From contig JAUHWG010000013.1 of NCBI GenBank assembly GCA_030424595.1, forward strand, positions 186,001-250,000: 64,000 nt of DNA, in the 5' to 3' direction. Position numbers and translations under genes: made by a program. Positions 51,326 to 60,801 of the stretch are shown here, one piece after another. Origin of the DNA: Polyangia bacterium (GTDB lineage Bacteria > Myxococcota_A > Polyangia > Nannocystales > Nannocystaceae). The notes under the pieces are model-generated. The model saw only the letters and a program-made list of their open reading frames with translations, did no database searches and had not been told where the DNA came from. The first letter of the stretch is position 1. Each line of letters opens with the position of its first letter.

Positions 51326-53071
51326 GTGCGACGGAGCTGGACGAGAACGGGTCTCTGCGCGGTGAGCTGCTGGCTCACCGCAGGATGCTACACAGGCGTC
51401 GACGGCAGCGATGAGCCGACCGGGACGACCGGCTCGGGCGGCGTGACCACGGCGAGCAGCGCTGGATCGACCGGCTCGGGCGGCGCGGACAGTGACAGCG
51501 ACGGAGGCGCCCCGGAGCTCCCCGAGCCCGATGACGCGCCGCCTGCCCCGGGCCGCGAGTTCGAGTGCGACGGGGCGTTGCAGGATCCAGGGCCGACGAT
51601 CGCCCGTCGCCTCAACCGCCCGGAATTCCTCAACAGCGTCCGCGACAGCCTCGGCGTCGACGCCTCGGATCTGGCGGACCAACTGCCGCCCGACTACCGC
51701 GCTGAGGGATTCACCAACACTGCGCAGGCGCTGATCGTCAGCACGGACGACATCGCCGCCCTGGCCGGGGTCGCGACCGAGATCGTCTCGCGCCTGCCGA
51801 ACCCAGCGGGGCTGGTCGCCGCCCACACCTCCTGCACCGACTTCCTGGGGACCTGCGAGGACGAGTTCATCGAGCGGATCGGCAAGCGACTCCTCCGCCG
51901 CCCCCTCACCGAGGCCCAGGTCGCGACGATGCGGCCGCTCTTCGCCTTCGCCGAAGAAGAGGGCGACACCTTCGTCGACGGCGCGTCGATGGTGATCGAG
52001 GCGATGCTCCAGTCGCCGCACTTCATGTACCGGATCGAGCTCCAGACCGACGCTGCGGGGCCCTATCGCGAGCTCGACGACTACGAGATCGCCTCGCGCC
52101 TCTCCTACCTCGTCTGGGGAGCGCCGCCCGACGACGCCCTGATCGCCGCCGCCGACGCTGGCCTCCTCGACGATCCCGACGAGCGCGTGGCCCACGTTCA
52201 ACGCCTGGTCGCCGCCGAGGCGACCCGCGAGACCACCCGCCGCTTCGTCGGCGACTGGGTCCACCTCGACCGTCTAGATGCATCACCGAGCCCGCTCGCC
52301 GCTGATCTCCGCGAAGAGGCGGAGGCCTTCTTTGACAGCCTGGTCTGGGATGAGGCGCGACCGCTGACCGATCTGCTCAACGCCCGCTTCACCTACGCGA
52401 GCGAGGCCCTGGCGACCGCCTACGGCTTCCCCGATCCCCAGCCCGGGCTAAGCCGCTACGACCTCGAGGACATCCCCGAGCGCGCCGGCATGATCACCCA
52501 GGGCGCGGTCCTCTCCTGGGAGGACGGCCACGCGTCGATGGTCCAGCGCGGGCTCTTCGTCCTCCGCGAGGTCATCTGCGCCCAGATCGATCCGCCGCCG
52601 CCGGGGGTCAACGACTCCCCGCCCGAGCCCGAGCCCGGCAAGTCCAAGCGCCACTACGCGGAGATCCGGATGGAGACCTCGCCCTGCAGCGGCTGTCATG
52701 TCCAGATCGATCCGATCGGCTTCGCCCTCGAGCACTACGACGGTGACGGTCTGTGGATGGAGACCGACGAGTTCGGCAACGAGCTGCGCTCCGACGGCGA
52801 GCTCCTCACCCAATTCCACCCGGGCATCCCCTTCGACGACGCGCGGGAGATGGCCGACCTCCTCGCCGCCGACGCCCGGGTGGCGGAGTGCATGCTCCTC
52901 AACGTCGCCCAGTTCTCGCTCGGTCGGCGGCTGGCGAAGTCCGACGGCTGCATGCTCGCGGCGGTCCGCGGCTCCGTGAGCCCCGCCGGGGCCACCTATC
53001 AGGAGCTGCTGGAGGCGATGGTCGTCCAGCCGAGCTTCGCCCAGATCCGGATCGACGCCGAGGGAGAGTAA
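51326..53071 (+). CDS. DUF1592/DUF1588/DUF1585 cytochrome-like lipoprotein
   Basis: The protein is 581 residues from the GTG at 51326 with GAGGTG upstream, giving the lipobox 'WLTAGC'. After a short linker comes the planctomycete-type multi-domain series: 'ARRLNRPEFLNSVRDSL' (DUF1587-like), the DUF1595/1592 region ('GASMVIEAMLQSPHFMYRIE', 'YEIASRLSYLVWGAPPDD'), DUF1588 ('GMITQGAVLSWEDGHASMVQ') with the haem-type motif 'PCSGCHVQIDPIGFALEHYD', and DUF1585 ('ARVAECMLLNVAQFSLGR'). These proteins are always paired with a DUF1552 protein, and here that gene starts five bases later. Their joint function is not known; envelope electron transfer or polymer breakdown has been suggested. Confidence 0.85.
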   Translation: MRRSWTRTGLCAVSCWLTAGCYTGVDGSDEPTGTTGSGGVTTASSAGSTGSGGADSDSDGGAPELPEPDDAPPAPGREFECDGALQDPGPTIARRLNRPEFLNSVRDSLGVDASDLADQLPPDYRAEGFTNTAQALIVSTDDIAALAGVATEIVSRLPNPAGLVAAHTSCTDFLGTCEDEFIERIGKRLLRRPLTEAQVATMRPLFAFAEEEGDTFVDGASMVIEAMLQSPHFMYRIELQTDAAGPYRELDDYEIASRLSYLVWGAPPDDALIAAADAGLLDDPDERVAHVQRLVAAEATRETTRRFVGDWVHLDRLDASPSPLAADLREEAEAFFDSLVWDEARPLTDLLNARFTYASEALATAYGFPDPQPGLSRYDLEDIPERAGMITQGAVLSWEDGHASMVQRGLFVLREVICAQIDPPPPGVNDSPPEPEPGKSKRHYAEIRMETSPCSGCHVQIDPIGFALEHYDGDGLWMETDEFGNELRSDGELLTQFHPGIPFDDAREMADLLAADARVAECMLLNVAQFSLGRRLAKSDGCMLAAVRGSVSPAGATYQELLEAMVVQPSFAQIRIDAEGE

Positions 53072-53075
53072 GCCG

Positions 53076-54506
53076 ATGACCAAGTACCGCAACGTGTTCT
53101 CCCGCCGGGCCCTCCTCCGCGGCACCGGCTCGATCGCGATCGCCCTGCCCTTCCTCGACGAGATGCGGGCGAGCAGCGTCTACGCGGCCGAGCCCGAGCC
53201 GCCCACCCGCCTGCTGACGGTCTTCTTCGGCGAAGGATGCCCCGTCAAGGTGCAAGACCAGCACCTCGGCGCCCTGACCGGCCCCTTCGCCCCCCTCGCC
53301 GCCCACAAGGCCAAGCTCGGCTTTTGTCGCGGCCTCCGCTTCCCCGACGAGCACCACTACGGCGGCGGTAGCGGCGTGTTTACCGGGGTCGGCCAGGTCG
53401 GCGATGACGGAGCCCAGACCAAGGGACCGTCGATCGATCAGGTGCTCCTTGAGGAGGCCTACCCCGACGGCTCGCCGAGCCTCCTCGCGACCCTGGCGAT
53501 GGCGCTCGTCGGCACTTACCACCCCGACACCGGCGCCCCCGCCGTCCGCTACGTCAAGTGCTGGAACAACCAGGGCAACCCCGCGACGATCCCTCGCTTC
53601 AACCCCCAGGATCTCTTCACCAGCATCTTCGGCGACGCTGGCGAACTAGAGACCCCCGAGGCCAAGAAGAGGCGCCGCCGCGCCCAGAGCGTGCTCGACT
53701 CGGTGGTCGGTCAATACAAACACCTGACCGGAGAGGCAGGCGGTCTCGGGGCCCAGTCGCGGGCGCGGATCGCCGACCACCTCGACCGGATCCGCGAGTA
53801 CGAACAGCAGGCCTTCGGCGAGGCCCCGTCGCAGTGCCAGGTCCCCGGAAAGCCGGGCGAGCTGCCGCTCATCCACGGCCAGAAGCACCACGCCGGGATC
53901 ATCTACGACGTCAACGAGTTCAGCGCCGTCTGGCGGACGATGTGCGACCTCTACGCCCTCGCCGTCCAGTGTGATCTGGTCCGCTTCGGCAACGCCCACT
54001 TCCTCAACGTCGGCGATCGGATCAACTTCCAGGGCGAGTACATCGTCGACGGCGAGCTCGCCTACACCTTCGACGACTACGGCAACACCCCCAACGAGTC
54101 GGACCTCGGCACCCACGTCAACCACGAGCACTTCCACGCCTGGACCGGCACCGGCAGCCCGGTCCACGCCGACTGGCACCTGCACTTTTACATGCGCGAG
54201 CTCTCCTACCTCCTGAGCAAGCTCGACGACCCGGAGTACACCGACGCCAACGGCAAGACCGTCCTCGACAACGCGACGATCCTGATGTCGACCGAGCTCA
54301 GCGACCCCGGCCCGCACCTCTCCCGCGACGTCTTCCACGCCTACAGCTCCGGCAACGGCCGCTTCAAGGTCGGCGAGATGGTCACCGCCGCAGGCGATCC
54401 CCAGCGCCCCGCGGCCGACCTCTACAACACGATGCTGGAGGCCTACGGCGTCGATCGGAGGATGGGCGGCGGCGACTACCAACAGGTGACCCAGGCGCTC
54501 AAGTAG
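53076..54506 (+). CDS. DUF1552 protein with Tat-type signal
   Basis: The protein is 476 residues with the N-terminus 'SRRALLRGTGSIAIALPFLD', a twin-arginine export signal. The rest matches DUF1552: 'RLLTVFFGEGCPVKV', 'GLRFPDEHHYGGGSGVFTG', 'KGPSIDQVLLEE', 'HLDRIREYEQQAF', 'VNHEHFHAWTG' and 'NATILMSTELSDPGPHLS'. It is co-transcribed with the DUF1592 gene. Conserved His and Asp suggest a metal-dependent or hydrolase-like activity related to alkaline-phosphatase-like folds, but the family is uncharacterised. The stop codon falls within a 12-base tandem repeat. Confidence 0.85.
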   Translation: MTKYRNVFSRRALLRGTGSIAIALPFLDEMRASSVYAAEPEPPTRLLTVFFGEGCPVKVQDQHLGALTGPFAPLAAHKAKLGFCRGLRFPDEHHYGGGSGVFTGVGQVGDDGAQTKGPSIDQVLLEEAYPDGSPSLLATLAMALVGTYHPDTGAPAVRYVKCWNNQGNPATIPRFNPQDLFTSIFGDAGELETPEAKKRRRRAQSVLDSVVGQYKHLTGEAGGLGAQSRARIADHLDRIREYEQQAFGEAPSQCQVPGKPGELPLIHGQKHHAGIIYDVNEFSAVWRTMCDLYALAVQCDLVRFGNAHFLNVGDRINFQGEYIVDGELAYTFDDYGNTPNESDLGTHVNHEHFHAWTGTGSPVHADWHLHFYMRELSYLLSKLDDPEYTDANGKTVLDNATILMSTELSDPGPHLSRDVFHAYSSGNGRFKVGEMVTAAGDPQRPAADLYNTMLEAYGVDRRMGGGDYQQVTQALK

Positions 54507-54551
54507 GCGCTCAAGCAGGCGCTCAAGCAGGCGCTCAAGCAGGCGCTCAAG
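54492..54551. repeat. Five tandem copies of a 12-base unit spanning the DUF1552 stop codon
   Basis: The unit is CAGGCGCTCAAG. The first copy is inside the gene; the second has T in place of C, which makes the TAG stop at 54504; three more exact copies follow. Copy-number change or a T-to-C change would extend the protein with Gln-Ala-Leu-Lys units. Confidence 0.85.
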
Positions 54552-54743
54552 CAGGCGCGCGGAGGGCCTCGCCGGCGATCGCGTCGCATCCGGCCCACAC
54601 CTGTCTCCTCGACCATCGTCGTCAAGCCACCCAGACTGCACATACCCGCTGTCATCGTCGCCGACGATGATAGCGGGAGAACACGGCGACGTCACGCAAG
54701 GACTGCGCGACCGCTCCGTAGGAGCCTCGGCTAGCGTTCCCCC
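54507..54743. other. Intergenic region
   Basis: These 237 bases hold the rest of the 12-base repeat array, then GC-rich DNA with no gene, ending at the GTG of the small membrane lipoprotein. Confidence 0.4.
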
Positions 54744-55274
54744 GTGTCGTCGTCCCAAGCCTCGCCTCCGCGCCCCAGGACCACCGTCGTCGCCCTCCTG
54801 ACGGTCCTGCCGCTCGTCCTCCTCGCGAGCTGCACCGCGGGCGATCCGCAGTTCAGCGCCGACGCCCCGGCCGGGTTCTGGATGGGCCTCTGGCACGGCG
54901 CGATCGCTCCGCTCGCCCTCATCGTCGGGATCTTCAGCGAAGGCGTCCAGGTCTACGAGCGCAGCAACACCGGCGGCTGGTACGACTTCGGCCTGATCTT
55001 TGGGCTCCTCACCTTCTGGGGCGGGGGCTCCCACACCGCGAGCCGCCGTGCGAGCCGCCGCGCTCGCCGCCGCTCCGACCATGAGTGGGAGGAGATCGGT
55101 CGAAAGGTGGAGGCCAAGCTCCAGCGCAAGATCCGAGCCTGGGCAGGCGCCGATCCCGATGAGAACTGGGACCTGGTCGAGGCGAAGGCCGAGGCCAAGC
55201 TCAAGCTCAAGCTCCGTGAATGGGCAGAGGACCCGGCTATCGAGGTCTCCGCCCGGCCCTCCTCGCCGACGTAG
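54744..55274 (+). CDS. Small membrane lipoprotein with charged tail
   Basis: The protein is 176 residues from a GTG start. Lipobox 'LLASC' is followed by 'GDPQFSADAPAGFWMGLWHG', a pattern seen in short hypothetical proteins of many bacteria. Two membrane-embedded hydrophobic segments follow ('IAPLALIVGIFSEG', 'FGLIFGLLTFWGGG'). The last 80 residues are basic then strongly charged helix ('KVEAKLQRKIRAWAG', 'AKAEAKLKLKLREWAE'). The role is unknown. Confidence 0.7.
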   Translation: MSSSQASPPRPRTTVVALLTVLPLVLLASCTAGDPQFSADAPAGFWMGLWHGAIAPLALIVGIFSEGVQVYERSNTGGWYDFGLIFGLLTFWGGGSHTASRRASRRARRRSDHEWEEIGRKVEAKLQRKIRAWAGADPDENWDLVEAKAEAKLKLKLREWAEDPAIEVSARPSSPT

Positions 55275-55397
55275 CCGCTCTGGGCGAAGGGACATCGCGC
55301 CGCCCGCGGCAGTCCTCACAGCATTACAGTGTCCACTCCAGGCGACAGACGTGTCGACATTTAGGGGCCGAGGAGGCGCGGCTAGAATCGCGCGCTC

Positions 55398-56630
55398 GTG
55401 TACCTTGCGGCGATGCGTCCTTGGCCGACACGATCGTCGCTCCGTCGCCACCTCGCGCCTGTCCTCGCGCCTACTCTCGCCTTGGGCCCCTTCGCCTGCA
55501 GGCTCGACGCCTCCGTCGAGCTCGAGACCCCCTCGGTCGACGCCGGCCTCGAGGGCTCGGCGAACGTCGACGGCGATCTCCGGGCGAGCGTCCGGATCGT
55601 CCGCGAGGGTGACAAGCTCACCTACCCCGACGCCGAGATCGAGTTTGAGACGGCCTCCGCCGAGCTGCGCAGCGACACGACCGAGGTCATCGACACGATG
55701 GCCGCGGTCCTCCGCCGCTACCCAGGCCTCCACCTCCGCGTTGAGGGGCACACCGACAGTCGCGGCAGCGATCGCGCGAACAAGGCCCTCTCCGACCGCC
55801 GCGCCCTCGCGATCAAGGCGGCGCTCGTCGACCGAGGGATCGTCGAGGCGCGCCTGAGCACCGCGAGCTTCGGCGAAGACAGGCCCGAACGCCCCGAGCC
55901 CCCCTACTGCCACAACCGCGCGGAGTCTCGAGTCCCGGAGGACAAGATCGACGAGTGCCTGGCTATCTGGGCCGACAACCGCCGCGCAGCCTTTGTCGTC
56001 GTCGAGGGCGGCGAGGAGCTCCCGGCGGCGGGCGAGATCGTCGGCCCCCAGGCGTCGACGACCGTCGCGAAGGCGACGCCGACCCCGACCCGCCGACCCG
56101 ACTGGGCGCTGCGGCTCTTCACCGGCTACTCGACGGCGATCCTCAACGGCGCCGATCACCACGGCGGCCACCTAGGCCTCGGCCTCCACGCCTCTCAACG
56201 CTTCGGCGCCAACCACCGCGGCTACATCGGCGGCGGCCCTCGGCTCCACTACCGGGGGCTGCGGGGCCGAGAGAGCGGCTACGTCGGCGATTACGAGCTC
56301 TCTGTCCACCAGCTCGGCCCCGAAGGAAACCTCCTCGTCGGCGGCGGCTCGGAGCGCGTCGTCGCCCTCTTCTCGCTCCGGGCAGGCCTCGGCGTCAGCG
56401 TCCTCCGCGGCAGCGAAGAGGGCGGCGCGAAGAGCCTCGACGACACGACCCTCGGCGGCTGGCTCCTCGGCGGCCTGACGGTCTTCGGCAAGGTGGCGCC
56501 CCGCTGGAGCGTCGGCGGCCACGCGGAGTTCGGCGCCCTGGGGGTCCCGGGCGTCGGCTTCGGCGGAGAGGTCGGCGTCAACGTGGCCTGGCACTTCGGC
56601 ATCGGCCGGCGCTACCGCCTCAAGATCTAG
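55398..56630 (+). CDS. OmpA-family protein with C-terminal barrel-like region
   Basis: The protein is 410 residues from GTG 55398, or about 405 from ATG 55413. The signal ends near 'LGPFAC', possibly a lipobox. Residues 60-200 are an OmpA-like peptidoglycan-binding domain: 'DAEIEFETASAELRSDTTEV', 'LRVEGHTDSRGSDRANKALS' and 'RRALAIKAALVDRGI', plus an unusual insert with two cysteines. The last 170 residues ('GYSTAILNGADHHGGHLGLG', 'GGGPRLHYRGLRG') have alternating strands typical of a small outer-membrane barrel. The usual OmpA order is barrel first; here the peptidoglycan-binding part precedes the barrel-like part. Confidence 0.8.
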   Translation: MYLAAMRPWPTRSSLRRHLAPVLAPTLALGPFACRLDASVELETPSVDAGLEGSANVDGDLRASVRIVREGDKLTYPDAEIEFETASAELRSDTTEVIDTMAAVLRRYPGLHLRVEGHTDSRGSDRANKALSDRRALAIKAALVDRGIVEARLSTASFGEDRPERPEPPYCHNRAESRVPEDKIDECLAIWADNRRAAFVVVEGGEELPAAGEIVGPQASTTVAKATPTPTRRPDWALRLFTGYSTAILNGADHHGGHLGLGLHASQRFGANHRGYIGGGPRLHYRGLRGRESGYVGDYELSVHQLGPEGNLLVGGGSERVVALFSLRAGLGVSVLRGSEEGGAKSLDDTTLGGWLLGGLTVFGKVAPRWSVGGHAEFGALGVPGVGFGGEVGVNVAWHFGIGRRYRLKI

Positions 56631-56708
56631 GAGCCTGCGGCGAAGGTCAGCGCGGGCAGCGGTGAGTCGAGGCAGGAGCGCGCCGGCTCGCCCCTCGCGA
56701 CCCGCGGC

Positions 56709-59700
56709 TCAGGTCGCGACGCCGCCGGCGAAGAGCCGGCGAAAGACCGGATGGTCGCGGAGCGGCGCGAGGTCCTTCTCCTCTAGCACCTCAGCGCGCC
56801 CCTCGGGCCACAGCTCGGCGATCCGCTGGAGGTGCGGGAGCAGGCGTTCGAAGGGTCGTCCCCGCTTGGCGCCGACGCAGGCGAGCACGTAGTCGGCGTG
56901 GTGGTGCTCGGGGTCGAGCTCCAGCGCAGCGCGGGCGTCCTCTTCGGCGCCGTCGAGATCGCCGTGGTTGTTGCGCGCCGACGCCCGCGTCGAGTAGCCG
57001 TGGGGGGTCGGCGCGGCGGCGATCGAGCGCGAGCTCCAGGCCGTAGCGGCCGCGTTGTCCTTGCGAAAGGAGGCGACGATCGCCTTCACCGTATAGAACG
57101 CGCCATGGGCCGCGGTGTCCTCCTCGGTCCACGCTCGGGCCGCGGCGAGCCCCTGATCGAGGAGCGCATCGCAGCGATCGAGGGCGTCGTCCGCCGGTCG
57201 CCCAGGGGGCCTGGAAGCCCCTGCCGGGCGCCCGTAGAGCGCCGAGCAGGCCCCTTGGTAGCAGGCTGTGTAGAGGCGGACCAGGTCCAGGTGCCAGCCG
57301 TAGCCGCGCGGCTTTTCGCCGGAGGCCTCGACCAGCGCCTGCCTGTGCGAGAGCACCTCGATCACCCGCGGCCAATCCTCGGACTCTGTGAGCCCCCGAC
57401 CGAGCGCCGAGAGCACGTCGAGATCGTCGGGGGCGAGCGCCCGAGCCCGGCGCAGACGCGCGAGGCGAAGCTCAGGATCGTCTGTTTGAGCCCACGCCAG
57501 CCACGGCTTGGGATCCGCCGGCGCGCGGAGGATCGCGGCCTCAAAGGCCTTGTCTGCGAGGCTCGCAGAGATCCCCCGAAGGCGGCCCGCCACCGCCACC
57601 AGATATCGGCAGGCCGCCTCGCCTGCGGGGGGCAGCGCGTCGATGAGCCAGCTCGACATCGCCGCGAAGCGCGGGCTCGAGGCCAGCTCGACGAGGTCGG
57701 GCTCCGGCCGCTCAGAGCGCTCGGCGACGACCCGGAGCAGCCCTCCGAGGAGCGACGGATCGTCCTGGAGATAGGCGTCGATCCAGCGCCCCAGGGTGTG
57801 CTCCGGCCAGGCGGCGCGAAAGCTGGCGAGGTGGCGACAGGCGGCGTCATCACGCCCGCCAGCGAGCGCCGCGAGGGTCGCCGGCAAGCACGCCTGTCCC
57901 TGGACCTCGGCCGCCCGCAGGTAGGCCTCCTCCGCCGCGAGCGTATCCCCCGACCGCTCCGCGAGATGGGCCTGGAGGAGGTGCAGGGCCGGGTCGAAGC
58001 ACTCCAGGCCCGCCGCCTCCGCGAGCCGCTCGCGAGCCCGCGCAAGCCCGCCGTCGCCTGCCCTCCGGAGGTAGAAGTCAGCGTCGTCCAGGATCTGGTC
58101 GACGACCATCCGCCGCAGCGCGTAGTCCTCCGGCCGCTGCCTCGATCGCTGAGCGAACCAGGCGCGACGGAGCTCATGATCGTCTTCATCGATCTCGCCC
58201 GCGATCACCGAGAGCCGGCCCTGCGTCACCCGCACCTCGTAGAGAAGCTCGCCGTCGCTGTCCCAGAAGGCGAAGCGGACATCGTCGACGAAGGGGGCGA
58301 TCGCGTCGAAGGCCCGGAGGAGGTTTCCGATCCCGGCGTAGCAGCGATCGCCGACCTGGTAGAAGACGAGCTGCTCCCCGGCGTCGTCGAGGTCGAGCAT
58401 CCCGCGGACGCGCTCGGACCAGCCGTCGATGACCGCGAGCGCCGGCTCCAACGCTCCCGGGAGCAGCGGGAGAACGACCTGATAGTCCCGCTCTGGTGTC
58501 CGCGGCTCGATCTGGCGGATCCGCAGCTCCTCGCGGAATTCAGGGCTCTCCCCGCCGCAGAGGCCGCGGTGGATCGCCGCCGGAGACGGCCCTCGCCAAG
58601 GCACGATCGGTACGTCGAGATCGAGCCCTCGCAGAGCGCTCGTCTCCTCGCCCGATCGTCGGGCCGCAGCGCCCTCGCCGACGATGACGTAGACCCGCCG
58701 CAGCGCCGACGGTCGCGGCCGCCCGCGGATCACCCCTGCGAGCGCCCCGCCCGTCGCCCCGTCCGTCGCCCCGTCCGTCGCCCCGTCCGTCGCCACGACG
58801 AAGAGCTCCTCCAGCAGACGCCCCGCAGGATCGGCGAGCAGAGCCTCGACCTGCGCCGCCCCTCCGTCGACGAGCTCCGCGGCGCGGACGAAGCCTCGCG
58901 CCCACTCCAGGCGCAGCCCCTCCACCGCGATCGCTGGCGAAAGGCCGCCCAGGATCGAAGCGGCGCGCTCACGCTCTGGGAAGGTCTCTGCGAGGTCGTG
59001 CCCCAGCTGGGCCCGGATCCACGGACCTGAAGGATGTCCGACCCGGACGAGCCGCTCCGCGATCTCCGAGCGGAGCCCGAGGTCCCCCGGTCGGGCCACC
59101 AGCTCGGCGAGCGCGTCCTCCAAGCTCCCCGCGTCCCGCCGCTGCTGACAGCGCCCAAGCAGCTCCTCCCCGCGGGTCTTGTACCTCGGCTGCTCCGCGA
59201 GCCAGGTCGCGCAGGTGGCCGCGAGTTCCACGTGATGGGCCTCTAGCAGCTCCCCCGCCTCGCGCAGGAGCGCCCCCGGATAGGCCGTCCCGTAGCGCTC
59301 GATGTGCGCCTGGATCCAGCCTTGAGCCGCGAGCCCCTCCCCGAGCGCCGCCTTCGCGACAGCGCAGAGGAGACGACTCTTGTCACAGTAGTAGGCGACG
59401 CGGGTCGCCTCGTGGGCGGCCTCAAACCCCTCCTGGAAGGCGCCGACGTCGAGGAGCCGCTCCGCGAGGAGCAGCCACCCCTCGCGCCACCCTCGGCTGA
59501 CGAGGAGCGCCCTGCGCAGCGCCTCCCGGGCCAGCTCCGGCTCGCCCAGCCCGTCGTGCAGGAGCGCCCGGAGAACGAGCGCCTGGTCGCCGTGGGCCCG
59601 CAGGCGCTCGAGGTGCGCCTCGGCCTCGGCTCGACGCTCAGGATGCTCGCGAAGCGCACGGATCGCCCAGCCTGCGCAGGTCTGCCAGCCGCTCACGACC

Positions 59701-60530
59701 ACCTGCCGAAGCGGAGGATCCTCGCCGACCTCCGCCAGGATCCGCTCCAGCAAGAGCGTCGACGCCTCCGTGTCGAAGCCTTTGCAGGGGTGCTCCAGCG
59801 CGTAGCAGACCCCGTCGACGATCCAGAGCTCGTGCAGCTCCGAGGTCTGGTCGTAGAGGTGCAGCCGGAGGTCTTCGACATGGGGTGCGACCTCGTCGAA
59901 GAGGCGGAGGAGCGCGCCGAGATGGCCAAAGCTGCGATCGAGCGGCCGCTCCAGGTCCAACGGCGACTCGATGTCGAGCGAGTCCGCGACGGCCCACTCG
60001 ACATAGAGCGGCTCGTCAAAGATCTTCGCCTCTACCCGACCGACGTGGGCGAGCCAGCCCCCGTAGACGCGCGCCACAGCGTCATGAGCCGATGCCGGCC
60101 AGACGAGCGCCGTATCCCCCGGGCCGACCGACTCCACCGCCACGTCCTTGACCCGCGCGCGACGGCCCCAGCCCTGGACGAGCCCGTCGAGCCGCGCCTC
60201 GAGGTCAGGGACGAGCCCATCGAGATCTCCGCGCAAGGTCTCTAGGTCGGCCCCCTCGGGATCGAAGGCGGCCTCCAGATGCTCCCGCAGCGCCTCTTCG
60301 TCGCCGCGCCGCGCCGCATGACGTGCGAGCCCGCGGCGCAGCTCGGGGTCGTAGGGAGCATGGGCGAGGAGCGCTGTCGCGACCTCCCGAGGCGAGCCTC
60401 GGCGCTCCACCGCGGAGGCGTCGAGCGGGTCCGCGTCGAGCGCAGCGACGGCCTCCCGGACTCGGTACGCCCGCTCCTCTGGCGAGAGAAAACGATGGCG
60501 GTGGCGGGCGAAGATGCTGCGGAGCGACAC
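56709..60530 (-). CDS. Large TPR-like repeat protein with internal duplication
   Basis: The protein is about 1273 residues from the GTG at 60530 (GAGGGA upstream). There is no signal peptide. Helix-rich blocks resemble tetratricopeptide repeats ('GWREGWLLLAERLLDVGAFQ', 'YAAHGAFYTVKAIVASFRKD', 'ARNNHGDLDGAEEDARAALE'). Two segments of about 120 residues are similar to each other, one near 95-275 ('FGHLGALLRLFDEVAPHVED') and one near 680-830 ('IGNLLRAFDAIAPFVDDVRF'). Between them a segment like the myxobacterial TIGR02996-type ('GPWIRAQLGHDLAETFPERE') leads to 'LLEELFVVATDGATDG'. A 12-base unit encoding Thr-Asp-Gly-Ala is repeated four times there. Such scaffold proteins mediate protein contacts; the partner is unknown. 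Confidence 0.7.
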   Translation of the reverse strand: MSLRSIFARHRHRFLSPEERAYRVREAVAALDADPLDASAVERRGSPREVATALLAHAPYDPELRRGLARHAARRGDEEALREHLEAAFDPEGADLETLRGDLDGLVPDLEARLDGLVQGWGRRARVKDVAVESVGPGDTALVWPASAHDAVARVYGGWLAHVGRVEAKIFDEPLYVEWAVADSLDIESPLDLERPLDRSFGHLGALLRLFDEVAPHVEDLRLHLYDQTSELHELWIVDGVCYALEHPCKGFDTEASTLLLERILAEVGEDPPLRQVVVSGWQTCAGWAIRALREHPERRAEAEAHLERLRAHGDQALVLRALLHDGLGEPELAREALRRALLVSRGWREGWLLLAERLLDVGAFQEGFEAAHEATRVAYYCDKSRLLCAVAKAALGEGLAAQGWIQAHIERYGTAYPGALLREAGELLEAHHVELAATCATWLAEQPRYKTRGEELLGRCQQRRDAGSLEDALAELVARPGDLGLRSEIAERLVRVGHPSGPWIRAQLGHDLAETFPERERAASILGGLSPAIAVEGLRLEWARGFVRAAELVDGGAAQVEALLADPAGRLLEELFVVATDGATDGATDGATGGALAGVIRGRPRPSALRRVYVIVGEGAAARRSGEETSALRGLDLDVPIVPWRGPSPAAIHRGLCGGESPEFREELRIRQIEPRTPERDYQVVLPLLPGALEPALAVIDGWSERVRGMLDLDDAGEQLVFYQVGDRCYAGIGNLLRAFDAIAPFVDDVRFAFWDSDGELLYEVRVTQGRLSVIAGEIDEDDHELRRAWFAQRSRQRPEDYALRRMVVDQILDDADFYLRRAGDGGLARARERLAEAAGLECFDPALHLLQAHLAERSGDTLAAEEAYLRAAEVQGQACLPATLAALAGGRDDAACRHLASFRAAWPEHTLGRWIDAYLQDDPSLLGGLLRVVAERSERPEPDLVELASSPRFAAMSSWLIDALPPAGEAACRYLVAVAGRLRGISASLADKAFEAAILRAPADPKPWLAWAQTDDPELRLARLRRARALAPDDLDVLSALGRGLTESEDWPRVIEVLSHRQALVEASGEKPRGYGWHLDLVRLYTACYQGACSALYGRPAGASRPPGRPADDALDRCDALLDQGLAAARAWTEEDTAAHGAFYTVKAIVASFRKDNAAATAWSSRSIAAAPTPHGYSTRASARNNHGDLDGAEEDARAALELDPEHHHADYVLACVGAKRGRPFERLLPHLQRIAELWPEGRAEVLEEKDLAPLRDHPVFRRLFAGGVAT

Positions 60531-60801
60531 GGCAGAGTTCCCTCGTGCGAGCGCCGATCCTCGCACACATGTCCACCCGAACGGGCGCGACATGGCCGAT
60601 CCGCGACGGAGCGCGGGGCGCGGGGCACACCCGACCCGTCGCCCCTGCCGCTGGGCTGCGAATGGCCTCTTGGCCAGGCCGTGACGAGCCCGTGGGCGTC
60701 GCCCTCGCGCCGAGGCATCGGCTCATCCGACCGACAGGGAGTTGCGAGCGAGGAGTTGCGAGCGAGGAGTTGCGAGCGCGGAGCGCACGACCCCCTCCCC
60801 G
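60531..60801. other. Intergenic region with a 14-base repeat
   Basis: These 271 bases contain three tandem copies of GAGTTGCGAGCGAG (60739-60780, third copy with one change) and no gene. The region is upstream of the large minus-strand gene and downstream of the beta-helix lipoprotein gene. Confidence 0.45.
60739..60780. repeat. Three tandem copies of a 14-base unit
   Basis: The unit is GAGTTGCGAGCGAG; the third copy ends CGCG. It lies just past the 3' end of the beta-helix lipoprotein gene. Confidence 0.65.

Noticed and set aside
53646..56171. An 841-codon open frame on the minus strand
   Set aside because: It runs antisense to the DUF1552, membrane lipoprotein and OmpA-family genes, with repetitive Leu-Glu-Arg stretches derived from the tandem repeat; no family pattern.
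58741..58800. Four-copy 12-base repeat considered as a mobile or regulatory element
   Set aside because: It is in frame within the large repeat protein and encodes Thr-Asp-Gly-Ala units, so it is explained by coding sequence.
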